Shown in pieces: positions 27,193 to 37,551 of a stretch of DNA of 64,000 nt; position 1 is the first letter of the stretch; each line of letters begins with the position of its first letter. The translations under genes were made by a program, and so were the position numbers. This DNA is from Massilia agilis (GTDB lineage Bacteria > Pseudomonadota > Gammaproteobacteria > Burkholderiales > Burkholderiaceae_D). The DNA lies in the NCBI RefSeq assembly GCF_024756255.1, contig NZ_JANUHB010000001.1, positions 1,478,985 through 1,542,984 on the forward strand, read 5' to 3'. The notes below the pieces were generated by a model. That model was not told the DNA's origin, did no database searches, and worked only from the letters and a program-made list of their open reading frames with translations.

Positions 27193-28971
27193 TCACAGCT
27201 TGGCCTGCGCCGGCACGAATTCCTCCATCACCGCCTTGCGCAGCAGGGCCGGCGGCACCAGGCCCTGCGCCAGCACGAAGTCGTTGAAGGCCTGGCGGTT
27301 GAACTTCTTCCCGAGCGCCACTTCAGCCGCTTGCCGGGTTTCCATCAGCCGCTGGTAGCCGTAGAAGTACGAGGTTGCCTGGCCAGGCGCGCGGAAGGTA
27401 TAGCGCTGCATTTCCTGCGTCGCCATGCCCTCCGACAGGCCAACGTCCTCCATCAGGAACGACTTCACGCGCGCCGGCGTGATCTGCCCCAGGTTGACCA
27501 TCGGGTCGAGGAAGGCACGCGCCGCGCGCTGCATACGCGCCTGCAGCGCGAACAGCTGGCCGTCGAGCGGCTCGTACGGCTGCATTTCCGCCTCCGCGTA
27601 GAGCGCCCAGCCCTCCACGTTCACGCTGTTGAAGGCGAACAGCGCGCGTGCGGTGGACACGCCGCTTTCCAGCATCTTCGCAAACTGCAGCTCGTGCCCC
27701 GGACGCGCCTCGTGCGCGGTGAGCGACCAGGTGCCTGCCTGGTGCGTGAAGTCGTCGAAGGTGAGCGACTTGCCGCTGGCGTCCGGCGCCATGCCGGTGG
27801 TCAGGACGAATTCGCCGTACTCGCCCGTATTGCCGAGCAGGCGCGGCGGGTTCATGTGCGGCGCCGGTTGCTGCGCATTTTCGGCAGCGCTGGCCAGGCG
27901 GATCACGGCTTTACGCGTGGGCAGGGTCACGATGTGCTGTTCGCGCACCGCGCTTTCGATCTGCGCCAGCCGCTCGGTGTACAGCGGCATCACCTGGTCG
28001 GCCGGAATCTGCGCTTTCTTCAGTTCGGCCATGACCGACAGGTAGTCGGACTTGGGCAGGCCGCGCTCACGCGCAATCAGGCCCGCCGTGATGTTCATCT
28101 GGTTGCGGATCTCGGCAAACGAAGTCAGTGCCTTGGACATCATCTCCTGCGGGGTGATGTCCACGCCGAAGTTGTGCAGGTTGTCGGCGTAGATCTCGGG
28201 CGGCAGCCGGTGGTCCGAGCGGGCGCGCGGCAGGATCTGCGTCTTGACCTGTTCGTTGTACGCGGTCAGTTGCTGCTCCAGCTTCGCAAACACCGGCTCC
28301 CAGCCCTTCAGCTCACTCTTGCTGAGCAAATCCTTTATGCCGTTGATCAGCGCCGGGCCATTGTTGATGTCCTGCTCCACTTCCCCCTTGTACGGGCCCA
28401 GCAGGTTCTTGTTGGCCTTCAGCCGTTCCTGCAGGCGCTCGTTGGCCAGCTCGGTCACCGGACGGTAGCCTTTCGCCATGCCCGCATATTTTTCCAGGCG
28501 CACGAGCAGGGCCTGCTGGCGTGCCTTGGGGATGCGCGGATCGAGCGTGGCCTGCACCACACCGTAGATCATGCCGGTCACGTCGTTGAAGGGCATGAAG
28601 TACTTGCGGTTCAGCGTGATCGAGCGCATCTGGTCCTGCGCGCGCGTGACCAGGATATCGAGGTCCTGCAGGACCTTCGGGTCGGTCTCGCCCTTGCGCC
28701 GTTTTTCCAGCTCCGCGATGGCGCTTCGCAGATCCTTCATCTGCGCCGCGTACTGGTCATGCGACAGGTCGACGATCTGCTCGTCGAAACCGTCCACGCC
28801 GTACTGGCTTGCGTCTTCCGGCGAATACTTGGCGATCACGTTGAGCAGCAGCTTGGCATTGGCATTGCTCTTCGCCACCCAGGCAGGTTCGGCAGCGAAG
28901 GCCGGCAGCGCCACGGCAGCCAGGGAAAGCGCGCCGATCAGCGAGCAGATTTTCTTCTTGGGAGAGAACAC
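27193..28971 (-). CDS. DUF885 family exported protein
   Basis: A 592-residue protein from a GTG at 28971 with an AAAGGA ribosome site; the open frame extends further upstream without meaning. The signal peptide is KKKICSLIGALSLAAVALPA with cleavage after AFA. HEARPGHELQFAKMLESG contains a His-Glu-x5-His pattern reminiscent of a metallopeptidase site and is conserved in DUF885 proteins. The C-terminal GQATSYFYGYQRLMETRQAA is also typical. DUF885 proteins are suspected zinc peptidases; the substrate is unknown and the location is probably periplasmic. It is transcribed alone. Confidence 0.85.
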   Translation of the reverse strand: MFSPKKKICSLIGALSLAAVALPAFAAEPAWVAKSNANAKLLLNVIAKYSPEDASQYGVDGFDEQIVDLSHDQYAAQMKDLRSAIAELEKRRKGETDPKVLQDLDILVTRAQDQMRSITLNRKYFMPFNDVTGMIYGVVQATLDPRIPKARQQALLVRLEKYAGMAKGYRPVTELANERLQERLKANKNLLGPYKGEVEQDINNGPALINGIKDLLSKSELKGWEPVFAKLEQQLTAYNEQVKTQILPRARSDHRLPPEIYADNLHNFGVDITPQEMMSKALTSFAEIRNQMNITAGLIARERGLPKSDYLSVMAELKKAQIPADQVMPLYTERLAQIESAVREQHIVTLPTRKAVIRLASAAENAQQPAPHMNPPRLLGNTGEYGEFVLTTGMAPDASGKSLTFDDFTHQAGTWSLTAHEARPGHELQFAKMLESGVSTARALFAFNSVNVEGWALYAEAEMQPYEPLDGQLFALQARMQRAARAFLDPMVNLGQITPARVKSFLMEDVGLSEGMATQEMQRYTFRAPGQATSYFYGYQRLMETRQAAEVALGKKFNRQAFNDFVLAQGLVPPALLRKAVMEEFVPAQAKL

Positions 28972-29075
28972 GGGGATTCCTTTCGGACTGGTCTGTGAAA
29001 AGTCCGGGGAAGTATGGAGCTTTCCCGAGGCGGTCGCAACATATGCATGCCGCGCCCCTCCCGCGTGCGTGCCGC

Positions 29076-29753
29076 TCAGGGCTGCGCTGGCTTGCTCAGC
29101 GCGCTGATCTCGGGCGCGCCGAGCACGCGGCTGGCAGCGCCGCGGCGCACCGCATTGAGCATGGCCCGGCCCATCTGCGCGGTGGTGAGGATCTGCGTCG
29201 GCAGGGCGGCGCGCAACAGCGGCAGGATCGGCCTGGCCAGCGTGTAGAAGATGCGGTAGGCCGGCGTCTTCGATTTGATGCCGTCGAGCGGCTGGATCAT
29301 CCCGGGGCGGAAGATGTACACCGACCGGAACGGCAGCGCCAGCAAGGCGTTCTCGGTCTTGCCGCGCACGCGCTCCCACATCACGCTGCTCTTTTCGCTG
29401 CTGTCCGCGCCCACGCCGGACACGTACACGAACACCATCTGCGGATTGAGCGCGGCCAGCTTGCGCGCGGCGTTCAGGGTCAGGTCGTAGGTCAGGTGCG
29501 TGTACTTCTCTTCGCTCATGCCGGCCGAGCTCACGCCGATGCAGAAGAAGCAGGCGTCGAAACCGGAAAGCTCGTCCTCGATGCCCTCGTAGTTCCACAT
29601 CTCGGCATGCACCAGCTCGCGCAGCTTCAGGTTGCGCTGGCCGGTCGGCGTGCGGCCGATGGTCTTGACCATGGCAACGTCGGGCGCGGCCAGGCACTCG
29701 CGCAGCACGCCCTGGCCGACCATGCCGGTGGCGCCGAAAATCAGTACGTTCAC
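29076..29753 (-). CDS. NAD(P)-binding Rossmann-fold protein (SDR, atypical)
   Basis: A 225-residue protein with an N-terminal dinucleotide fold (MNVLIFGATGMVGQGVLREC), a CFFCIGVSSAGMSEEKYTHL stretch, and VYVSGVGADSS where SDR enzymes carry their catalytic Ser. RSVYIFRPGMIQP resembles the substrate-loop strand of HTATIP2/Tip30-like proteins. The function is unknown. It is separated from the DUF885 gene by about 100 bases on the same strand. Confidence 0.82.
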   Translation of the reverse strand: MNVLIFGATGMVGQGVLRECLAAPDVAMVKTIGRTPTGQRNLKLRELVHAEMWNYEGIEDELSGFDACFFCIGVSSAGMSEEKYTHLTYDLTLNAARKLAALNPQMVFVYVSGVGADSSEKSSVMWERVRGKTENALLALPFRSVYIFRPGMIQPLDGIKSKTPAYRIFYTLARPILPLLRAALPTQILTTAQMGRAMLNAVRRGAASRVLGAPEISALSKPAQP

Positions 29754-29805
29754 TTCTGCTTCCTTATCCCTGTCGATGGCGGGATATTACACGCGTACGG
29801 CACCC

Positions 29806-29888
29806 GTAGGGTGGGCACATTGTGCCCACGCGTTCAATCAGTGCCTGCGCCGCCTGTACGCGTGGGCGGGAGACCCGCCCACCCTACC
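29806..29888. repeat. GTAGGGTGGGC repeats, paired form
   Basis: Unit one, GTAGGGTGGGCACATTGTGC then CCACGCGTTCAA, is followed after about 22 bases by the inverted unit ACGCGTGGGCGGGAGACCCG then CCCACCCTAC. The inverted unit contains the TAG stop codon of tupA (29884-29886) on the minus strand, and it is the reverse of the unit that ends maf at 23921. Confidence 0.85.
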
Positions 29889-30687
29889 GAGCCGAGGGAA
29901 AAAACAGCTGCTCGCCATCCGGCTTGAACGAGGCGATGCGCGCCTGCCCTTCCGGCGACGTGATCCAGTCGATCAGCAGCTTCGCGCCCTTGTAGTTGAT
30001 GCCTTGGTGCTTGCCGGGATTGACCGCGATGATCCCGTACGGGTTGTACATGCGCTTGTCGCCTTCGACCAGGATCGCCAGCCCCGTCTTGGCCTTGTAC
30101 GCGCCGTAGGTGGCACGGTCGGTCAGCGTGTAGGCCTTCATCTCGGCCGCCATGTTGAGCACCTCGCCCATGCCCAGGCCCGCCGACACGTAGTTCGCGC
30201 CCGCCGGCTTGGTGCCGGCTTCCTTCCAGTAGTTCTTCTCCATGACGTCGGTGCCGGAGTTGTCGCCGCGCGAGATGAACTTCGCGTTGGTCGCGGCGAT
30301 CTGCCTGAACGCGGCGATCACGTCCTTCATGCCCTTGACGTGGGCCGGGTCGGAGGTGGGCCCGGCCACGATGAAGTCGTTGTACATCACGTCGCGCCGG
30401 TCGATGCCCCAGCCTTCGGCCACGAACTGGTCTTCCAGCTTGCGCGCGTGGACCAGGCACACGTCCACGTCGCCATTCTTGCCCAGCTCGAGCGCCTTGC
30501 CGGTGCCCACCGCAATCACGTTGACCTTGGCGCCGGTCTTGGCCTCGAACGCCGGCAGCAGCCACTTGAGCAGGCCCGAGTTTTCGGTGCTGGTGGTGGT
30601 GGACATGCGTATCACGTTCTGCGCCAGCGCGAGCGGGCTCGCAAGGGTGGCGCACAGCAGCAAGGCAAGCAGCTTACGGCGTTTCAT
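29884..30687 (-). CDS. tupA: Tungstate ABC transporter, substrate-binding protein
   Basis: A 267-residue periplasmic protein with a signal peptide (KLLALLLCATLASPLALAQN). The stretch RMSTTTSTENSGLLKWLLP contains the TTTS motif shared by TupA proteins, which bind tungstate with very high affinity and specificity. RGDNSGTDVMEKNYWKEAG and the C-terminal LIDWITSPEGQARIASFKPD are also typical. A molybdate or sulfate binding protein is less likely on motif grounds. Its start overlaps the end of tupC by 14 bases. It is last in an operon with formate dehydrogenase genes, which suggests the tungsten serves that enzyme. Confidence 0.88.
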   Translation of the reverse strand: MKRRKLLALLLCATLASPLALAQNVIRMSTTTSTENSGLLKWLLPAFEAKTGAKVNVIAVGTGKALELGKNGDVDVCLVHARKLEDQFVAEGWGIDRRDVMYNDFIVAGPTSDPAHVKGMKDVIAAFRQIAATNAKFISRGDNSGTDVMEKNYWKEAGTKPAGANYVSAGLGMGEVLNMAAEMKAYTLTDRATYGAYKAKTGLAILVEGDKRMYNPYGIIAVNPGKHQGINYKGAKLLIDWITSPEGQARIASFKPDGEQLFFPSAR

Positions 30688-31357
30688 CGTGTTCTCCTTT
30701 TTGTGGTCGGTATTCGATATGCCCGTCGCGCAGCTTCAGCCGCCGCACGCCGGGCAGCCCAATCAGGTCGCGGTCGTGGCAGGCCATCACCACGGTGGTC
30801 CCCGCCTCGAGCAGGGTCGGGATCAGCGCGATCACCTGCTCGCGCGCCGGCCCGTCCAGGTTGGCGGTGGGCTCGTCCAGCAGCAGCACCCGCGGCCGCA
30901 GCACCTTGGCGCGCGCCAGCGCCACGCGCTGCTTTTCGCCGCCCGACAGCCGCGCGGGATCGGTGTCACGCGCATGCTCCATGCCGGCCCATTCGATGGC
31001 GCGATCGACTGCCTGCGCCAGCGCCGCGCCGTGCATGCCGCGCGCGCGCAAGCCGAACCCAATGTTCTCGGCAACCGAGGTCGAGAACATGATCGGATGC
31101 TGGTGCACGTACACGATGTCGCAACGCAGCTCGCGCGGATACGGGTGCAGCCGCAGCAGCTTGCCGTCGAACTCGAAGCTGTCGCAATCGCCCCGTTCCA
31201 GCCCCGCCAGAATGCGCAGCAGCGTGCTCTTGCCGGCTCCGTTCACGCCCGTGAGAACGTAGGCACTGGCCGCATCGAGGGTGAGCGTGTCGATGTTGAA
31301 CAGCTGGCGCTCGCCATAGCGCTTGTGCAGGCCGCGGATAGTCAGCAGCGCGCTCAT
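30674..31357 (-). CDS. tupC: Tungstate ABC transporter, ATPase
   Basis: A 227-residue ABC ATPase that would energise tungstate import. Walker A is TGVNGAGKSTLLRILAGLE, the signature is ARLSGGEKQRVALARA, and Walker B is VLLLDEPTANLD. The H-loop is VVMACHDRDLIG. There is no C-terminal regulatory TOBE domain as in ModC. It overlaps tupB by 4 bases and tupA by 14, which marks a co-translated unit. Specificity is inferred from the TupA and TupB neighbours. Confidence 0.9.
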   Translation of the reverse strand: MSALLTIRGLHKRYGERQLFNIDTLTLDAASAYVLTGVNGAGKSTLLRILAGLERGDCDSFEFDGKLLRLHPYPRELRCDIVYVHQHPIMFSTSVAENIGFGLRARGMHGAALAQAVDRAIEWAGMEHARDTDPARLSGGEKQRVALARAKVLRPRVLLLDEPTANLDGPAREQVIALIPTLLEAGTTVVMACHDRDLIGLPGVRRLKLRDGHIEYRPQKGEHDETP

Positions 31358-32061
31358 ACCTGGCCCCGTGCCATGTGCGCCTCGCCCTGCAACAGCATCA
31401 GCGCGCCGTTCATCAAAAGCGCAATCGCGATCAGCACGATGCCAAGCGCAATCCCCTGCGCGAATTCGCCCTTGCTGGTTTCCAGCGCAATGGCCGTGGT
31501 AATGGTGCGCGTCTGGTTTTCGATGTTCCCGCCGACCATGAGCGCGCAGCCGACTTCGGAGATCACGCGGCCGAAGCCGCTAATCACCGCCGCCATCACG
31601 CCAAAGCGCACCTCGTACAGCAGCGTGGCCATCACGCGCCAGCGCGAGGCGCCGAGCGTGATCGCGGTCTCCGCATAGCGCGGGTCGGCGGCTTGCACCG
31701 CGGCCAGCGAAAAGGCCAGCAGCACCGGCAGCGCGATCACGAACTGGCCCAACACGATGCCGGGCTGCGTGAACAGCCACTGCAGTGGACCGAGCACGCC
31801 GTGGCGCGACAGCAGCAGGTAGAGCAGCAGGCCAACCAGCACCGTCGGCAGCGACAGCGCGGCCTGAGCCAGCCAGATGGCGATGCGGCGGCCCGGGAAG
31901 CGGTGCATGGCGATGCCGTAGCCGATCGCCACCGCCGGCGGTGTAGCCAGCAGCAGCCCGAGCACGCTGGTTTTCAGCGACACCCAGATGATGTTCCACA
32001 GCGCGGCGTCACCGGTGAAGAGCAGCACGAAGGCGCCGAGCGTGGCGTCCAGCAGTCCCAT
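31354..32061 (-). CDS. tupB: Tungstate ABC transporter, permease
   Basis: A 235-residue inner-membrane permease with about six helices. It carries the binding-protein-dependent transport signature in the loop EVGCALMVGGNIENQTRTIT, preceded by ETAITLGASRWRVMATLLY, the segment that contacts the ATPase. Both resemble TupB/ModB/CysT-type permeases. Its start codon shares one base with the fdhD stop (TAATG), so expression is coupled to formate dehydrogenase maturation genes. Confidence 0.9.
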   Translation of the reverse strand: MGLLDATLGAFVLLFTGDAALWNIIWVSLKTSVLGLLLATPPAVAIGYGIAMHRFPGRRIAIWLAQAALSLPTVLVGLLLYLLLSRHGVLGPLQWLFTQPGIVLGQFVIALPVLLAFSLAAVQAADPRYAETAITLGASRWRVMATLLYEVRFGVMAAVISGFGRVISEVGCALMVGGNIENQTRTITTAIALETSKGEFAQGIALGIVLIAIALLMNGALMLLQGEAHMARGQV

Positions 32062-32912
32062 TACGCCAGTCGCGCCGCTGCTTCAAGCAGGTCGGGCTCG
32101 AACACCAGCCGCTCGTGCCCGGCCAGCAGCAGAAAGTGCTTGCCGGTGCAGCGCGCCAGCAGCGACATGCCGACCTTTTGCGCCACCATGTGCCCCATCT
32201 GCGTGGTGCCCGAGCGCGACAGCAGGAACGGAATGCCCATCTGCGCGCCCTTGATCACCATTTCCGAGGTCAGTCGCCCGGTGGTGTAGAAGACCTTGTC
32301 CTCGCCCGCGAGGCCCTCCAGCCACATCAGGCCGGCGATGGCGTCCACCGCGTTGTGGCGGCCCACGTCCTCGATGAAGTACAGGAGCTCGCCGCTGCCT
32401 GTAAACAGCGCGCAGCCGTGCACCGAGCCGGCCTGCTTGTACACCGATTGCTGGGTACGGATCGTCTCGACGATGCGGTACACGACCGATTGCGGCAGGC
32501 GCGCGTTTGGCGGCAGCGCGATCTGGTCCACCTCGTCCATCAGCCCGCCGAACACCGAGCCCTGCCCGCAACCGGTGGTGACGACCTTTTTCGCGGTGCG
32601 TTCCTCGACGTCGGCGATGCCGTGACGGGTGACGACCGCCACCGCATCGACCGACCAGTCCACCTGCACCGACACCACCTCGTCGATCGAACGCACCAGG
32701 CGCTGGTTGCGCAGGTAGCCGAGCGTGAGCGCCTCGGGCGCGCCGCCGAGCGTCATCAAGGTGACCAGCTCGCGCTTGTCCACGTACACGGTGAGCGGAC
32801 GCTCGGCCGGGATCGAGATGGTGGAGCTGCGGCCACGTTCGTCGATCGCCAGCACCTCGTGCGTGAGGGTGGCGCGCGCGTTCGACAGCAGCGGGCGATA
32901 GCGTGGTTTCAT
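32061..32912 (-). CDS. fdhD: Formate dehydrogenase accessory sulfurtransferase FdhD
   Basis: A 283-residue cytosolic protein that passes sulfur from a cysteine desulfurase to the molybdenum/tungsten cofactor of formate dehydrogenase, essential for its activity. The ATG at 32912 (MKPRYRPLLSNARATLTHEV) lies 5 bases after the alpha-subunit gene. FTGSGELLYFIEDVGRHNAV and YTTGRLTSEMVIKGAQMGI are family signatures. The sulfur-carrier loop reads VVTTGCGQGSVFG, with only one cysteine where E. coli has two. The single-Cys form is not unusual, since one Cys is known to be sufficient. Confidence 0.93.
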   Translation of the reverse strand: MKPRYRPLLSNARATLTHEVLAIDERGRSSTISIPAERPLTVYVDKRELVTLMTLGGAPEALTLGYLRNQRLVRSIDEVVSVQVDWSVDAVAVVTRHGIADVEERTAKKVVTTGCGQGSVFGGLMDEVDQIALPPNARLPQSVVYRIVETIRTQQSVYKQAGSVHGCALFTGSGELLYFIEDVGRHNAVDAIAGLMWLEGLAGEDKVFYTTGRLTSEMVIKGAQMGIPFLLSRSGTTQMGHMVAQKVGMSLLARCTGKHFLLLAGHERLVFEPDLLEAAARLA

Positions 32913-32917
32913 GTTGT

Positions 32918-35706
32918 CTATTGTGCCATGCCCTCCAAAACTCGGCCGCCACCGAAGCTGCCCTGCGGTGCGACCTCCCCGCCGCGCCGCGCCCGGATCG
33001 CACAATACTTGAATTCGGGAATCTTTCCGTAAGGATCGAGGGCCGGATTGGTCAGCCGGTTGATCGCCGCCTCGTAGTAGCAGAACGGGACGAAGATCGC
33101 GCCCACCGGCGAGCTGTCGTCGGCGCGCGCGTACAGCGCCACCTGGCCGCGGCGCGATTCGATGGTGATCACCTCGCCCGGCTTCACGCCCATCTTCTGA
33201 AGGTCGAGCGGGTGCACCAGCGCCACCGGATCGGGTTCGAGCGCGTCCAGCACGGCGGTGCGGCGGGTCATGCTGCCGGTGTGCCAGTGCTCGAGCTGGC
33301 GGCCGGTAATCAGGACCATCGGGTAGTCGGCATCGGGACGCTCGTTGGCCGGGATGATGTCGGCCGGGACGAAGCGCGCACGGCCGCCTTCGCGCGGGAA
33401 GGTCTCGGTGAACACCACGGCCTGGCCGGGGTCGCCCTCGTGCTGGCACGGGTAGGTCACGGCGCCCTCGCGCTCCAGCCGGTCCCAGGTGATGCCGCCG
33501 ATGCTGTTCATCGTGTGGCGCATCTCGTCGAACACCTCGGACACGTGGCCGTAGCGCCAGTCAAGCCCCATGCGGCACGCCATCTGCTGGATGATCCACA
33601 GGTCCTGCTTCGCTTCGCCCGGCGGGTCGATGGCCTGGCGGCCCAGCTGCACCAGCCGGTCGGTGTTGGTGAAGGTGCCGGTCTTCTCCGGGAAGGCGGA
33701 GGCGGGCAGGATCACGTCGGCCAGGTAGGCGGTCTCGGTCAGGAAGATGTCCTGCACCACCAGGTGGTCGAGCGCGGCCAGCGCGGCGCGCGCGTGGTTG
33801 GCGTCGGGGTCGGACATGGCCGGGTTCTCGCCCATGATGTACATGCCGCGAATCTCGCCGCGGTCGATCGCGTCCATGATCTCGACCACCGTCAGGCCCG
33901 GCCTGGGATCGAGCTTGACGCCCCAGGCCTGCTCGAACCGGGCCTGTGCTTGCGGGTTGTCCACGCGCTGGTAGTCCGGGTACATCATCGGGATCAGGCC
34001 GGCGTCGGACGCGCCCTGCACGTTGTTCTGGCCGCGCAGCGGGTGCAGGCCGGTGCCGGGACGGCCCACCTGCCCGGTCATCAGCGCCAGCGCGATCAGG
34101 CAGCGCGCGTTGTCGGTGCCGTGCACGTGCTGCGACACGCCCATGCCCCACAGGATCATCGACGCCTTCGAGGTCGCGTACAGGCGCGCGACGTAACGGA
34201 TGGTCTCGGCATCGATGCCGCAGATCGGCGCCATCCGCTCGGGACTGTAGTCCTCGACATTTTTCGCCAGCTCCTCGAAGCCAATGGTGCGGCTGTCGAT
34301 GAAGTCCTGGTTGACCAGCCCCTCGGTCACGATCACGTGCATCATGGCGTTGAGGAGCGCAACGTCGGTGTCGGGCTTGAACTGCAAGAAGCGGTGCGCG
34401 TGCCGCGCAAGCTCGGGCCGGCGCGGATCGCACACGATCAGCTTGGTCCCCGCGCGGATTGCGTTTTTCATCCAGGTGGCTGCAACCGGGTGGTTCACGG
34501 TCGGGTTGGCGCCGATGACGATGACCACCTCGGCCTTCGTCACGTCCATCACCGGGTTGGACACGGCGCCCGAGCCGATCCCTTCCAGCAGCGCCGCCAC
34601 CGACGAGGCGTGGCACAGGCGCGTGCAATGGTCCACGTTGTTGCTGCCAAAGCCGGTGCGCACCAGCTTCTGGAACAGGTAGGCTTCCTCGTTGCTGCCC
34701 TTGGCCGAGCCGAAGCCGGCCAGCGCGCGCGGGCTGAGGGTATCGCGGATCTGCTTCAGTTTGCCGCCGGCCAGCGCCAGCGCCTCTTCCCAGGTCGCCT
34801 CGCGGAATACCTCGAGCACGCGCTCGGGGTCGATCGCGAAGTCGCCGGTCTTGGGCACGCCCTCGCGCCGGATCAGCGGGCGCGTCAGGCGGTGCGGGTG
34901 GTTCGCGTAGTCGAAGCCGAAGCGGCCTTTCACGCACAGGCGGCCGTGGTTGGCCGGACCATCGCGGCCCTCCACATACAGGATCTTGTTGTCCTTGATG
35001 TTATAGGTCAGCTGGCAGCCCACCCCGCAGTACGGGCACACCGAATCGACCTGCTTGTCCGGGATGTTCAGCGCGACGCCGCGCGCGGGCATCAGGGCGC
35101 CTGTCGGGCAGGCTTGCACGCATTCGCCGCAGGTCACGCAGGTGGAGGCGCCCATCGGGTCGCCCTGGTCGAACACCGGCAGCGCATCCTGGCCGCGGAA
35201 GGCGTAGCCGATCACGTCGTTCACCTGCACGTCGCGGCAGGCGCGCACGCAGCGGGTGCACTGGATGCAGGCGTCGAGGTTGACCGCGATCGCGGGATTG
35301 GACAGGTCGGGCGCGCTCTGGCGCCTGGTGCGCGCAAAGCGCGATTGGCCAACGCCAAGCTTGTCTGCCCACTCGTCCAGCTCGTTGTGGCGCGTGTACT
35401 CGGCCTCGGGCATGTCGGACAGCAGCAGCTCCAGCACCAGCTTTTGCGCGGCCACGGCGCGCGCGCTGTCGGTGGTCACCTTCATGCCTTGCGACGGGTA
35501 GCGGCAGCACGATGGCGCGAGCACACGCTCGCCGTCGATCTCCACCATGCACGAGCGGCAGTTGCCCACCGCCGCCATGCCTTCCTTGTAGCACAGGCGC
35601 GGGATCTCGACGCCCTCGCGCTGCGCCACCTCGATCAGGGTTTCGTGCTCCAGCGCCTCGACCTCGCGGCCGTTGATCGAAAAGCGTACGGTTCGGTTGA
35701 TCGCGT

Positions 35707-35710
<4 letters not shown>
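32918..35710 (-). CDS. NAD-dependent formate dehydrogenase, alpha (catalytic) subunit
   Basis: A 930-residue W/Mo-bis-MGD enzyme that oxidises formate to CO2. The ATG at 35710 overlaps the beta-subunit stop (ATGA); open sequence beyond it belongs to that gene in another frame. In order it has a [2Fe-2S] domain (GNCRSCMVEIDGERVLAPSC), two ferredoxin clusters (CIQCTRCVRACRDVQ and CVTCGECVQACPTG), a [4Fe-4S] site (CPYCGVGCQLTYN), then the catalytic region. The metal ligand is Cys366 (DHCTRLCHASS), not selenocysteine. The C-terminus is the MGD-binding domain. The layout resembles FdsA and the tungsten FDH1 of Methylorubrum. Tungsten use is inferred from adjacent tupBCA. Confidence 0.93.
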
Positions 35711-37404
<1,694 letters not shown>

Positions 37405-37454
37405 GTTGACAGTCCCTGATGTGATTCAGATTTCTTTGGTAAGGCAAGGTTCGT

Positions 37455-37532
37455 TGAACGCGTGGGCAGGAAAACCTGCCCGCCCTACGGTAACCCTACC
37501 GGTAGGGTGGGCAGATTCTGCCCACGCGTTCA
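37455..37532. repeat. GTAGGGTGGGC repeats, tail-to-tail pair
   Basis: TGAACGCGTGGGCAGGAAAA with CCTGCCCGCCCTACGG, then TAACCCTACC, then GGTAGGGTGGGCAGATTCTG with CCCACGCGTTCA. It lies between the MFS carrier and the formate dehydrogenase operon, 50 bases before the first fdh gene, so it may uncouple the two. Confidence 0.85.
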
Positions 37533-37551
37533 GCCAGCTTGCGAACGGCCT

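Noticed and set aside
34610..34630. Selenocysteine in the formate dehydrogenase active site
   Set aside because: The codon at the metal-ligand position is TGC (Cys366); no in-frame TGA or SECIS-like element is needed.
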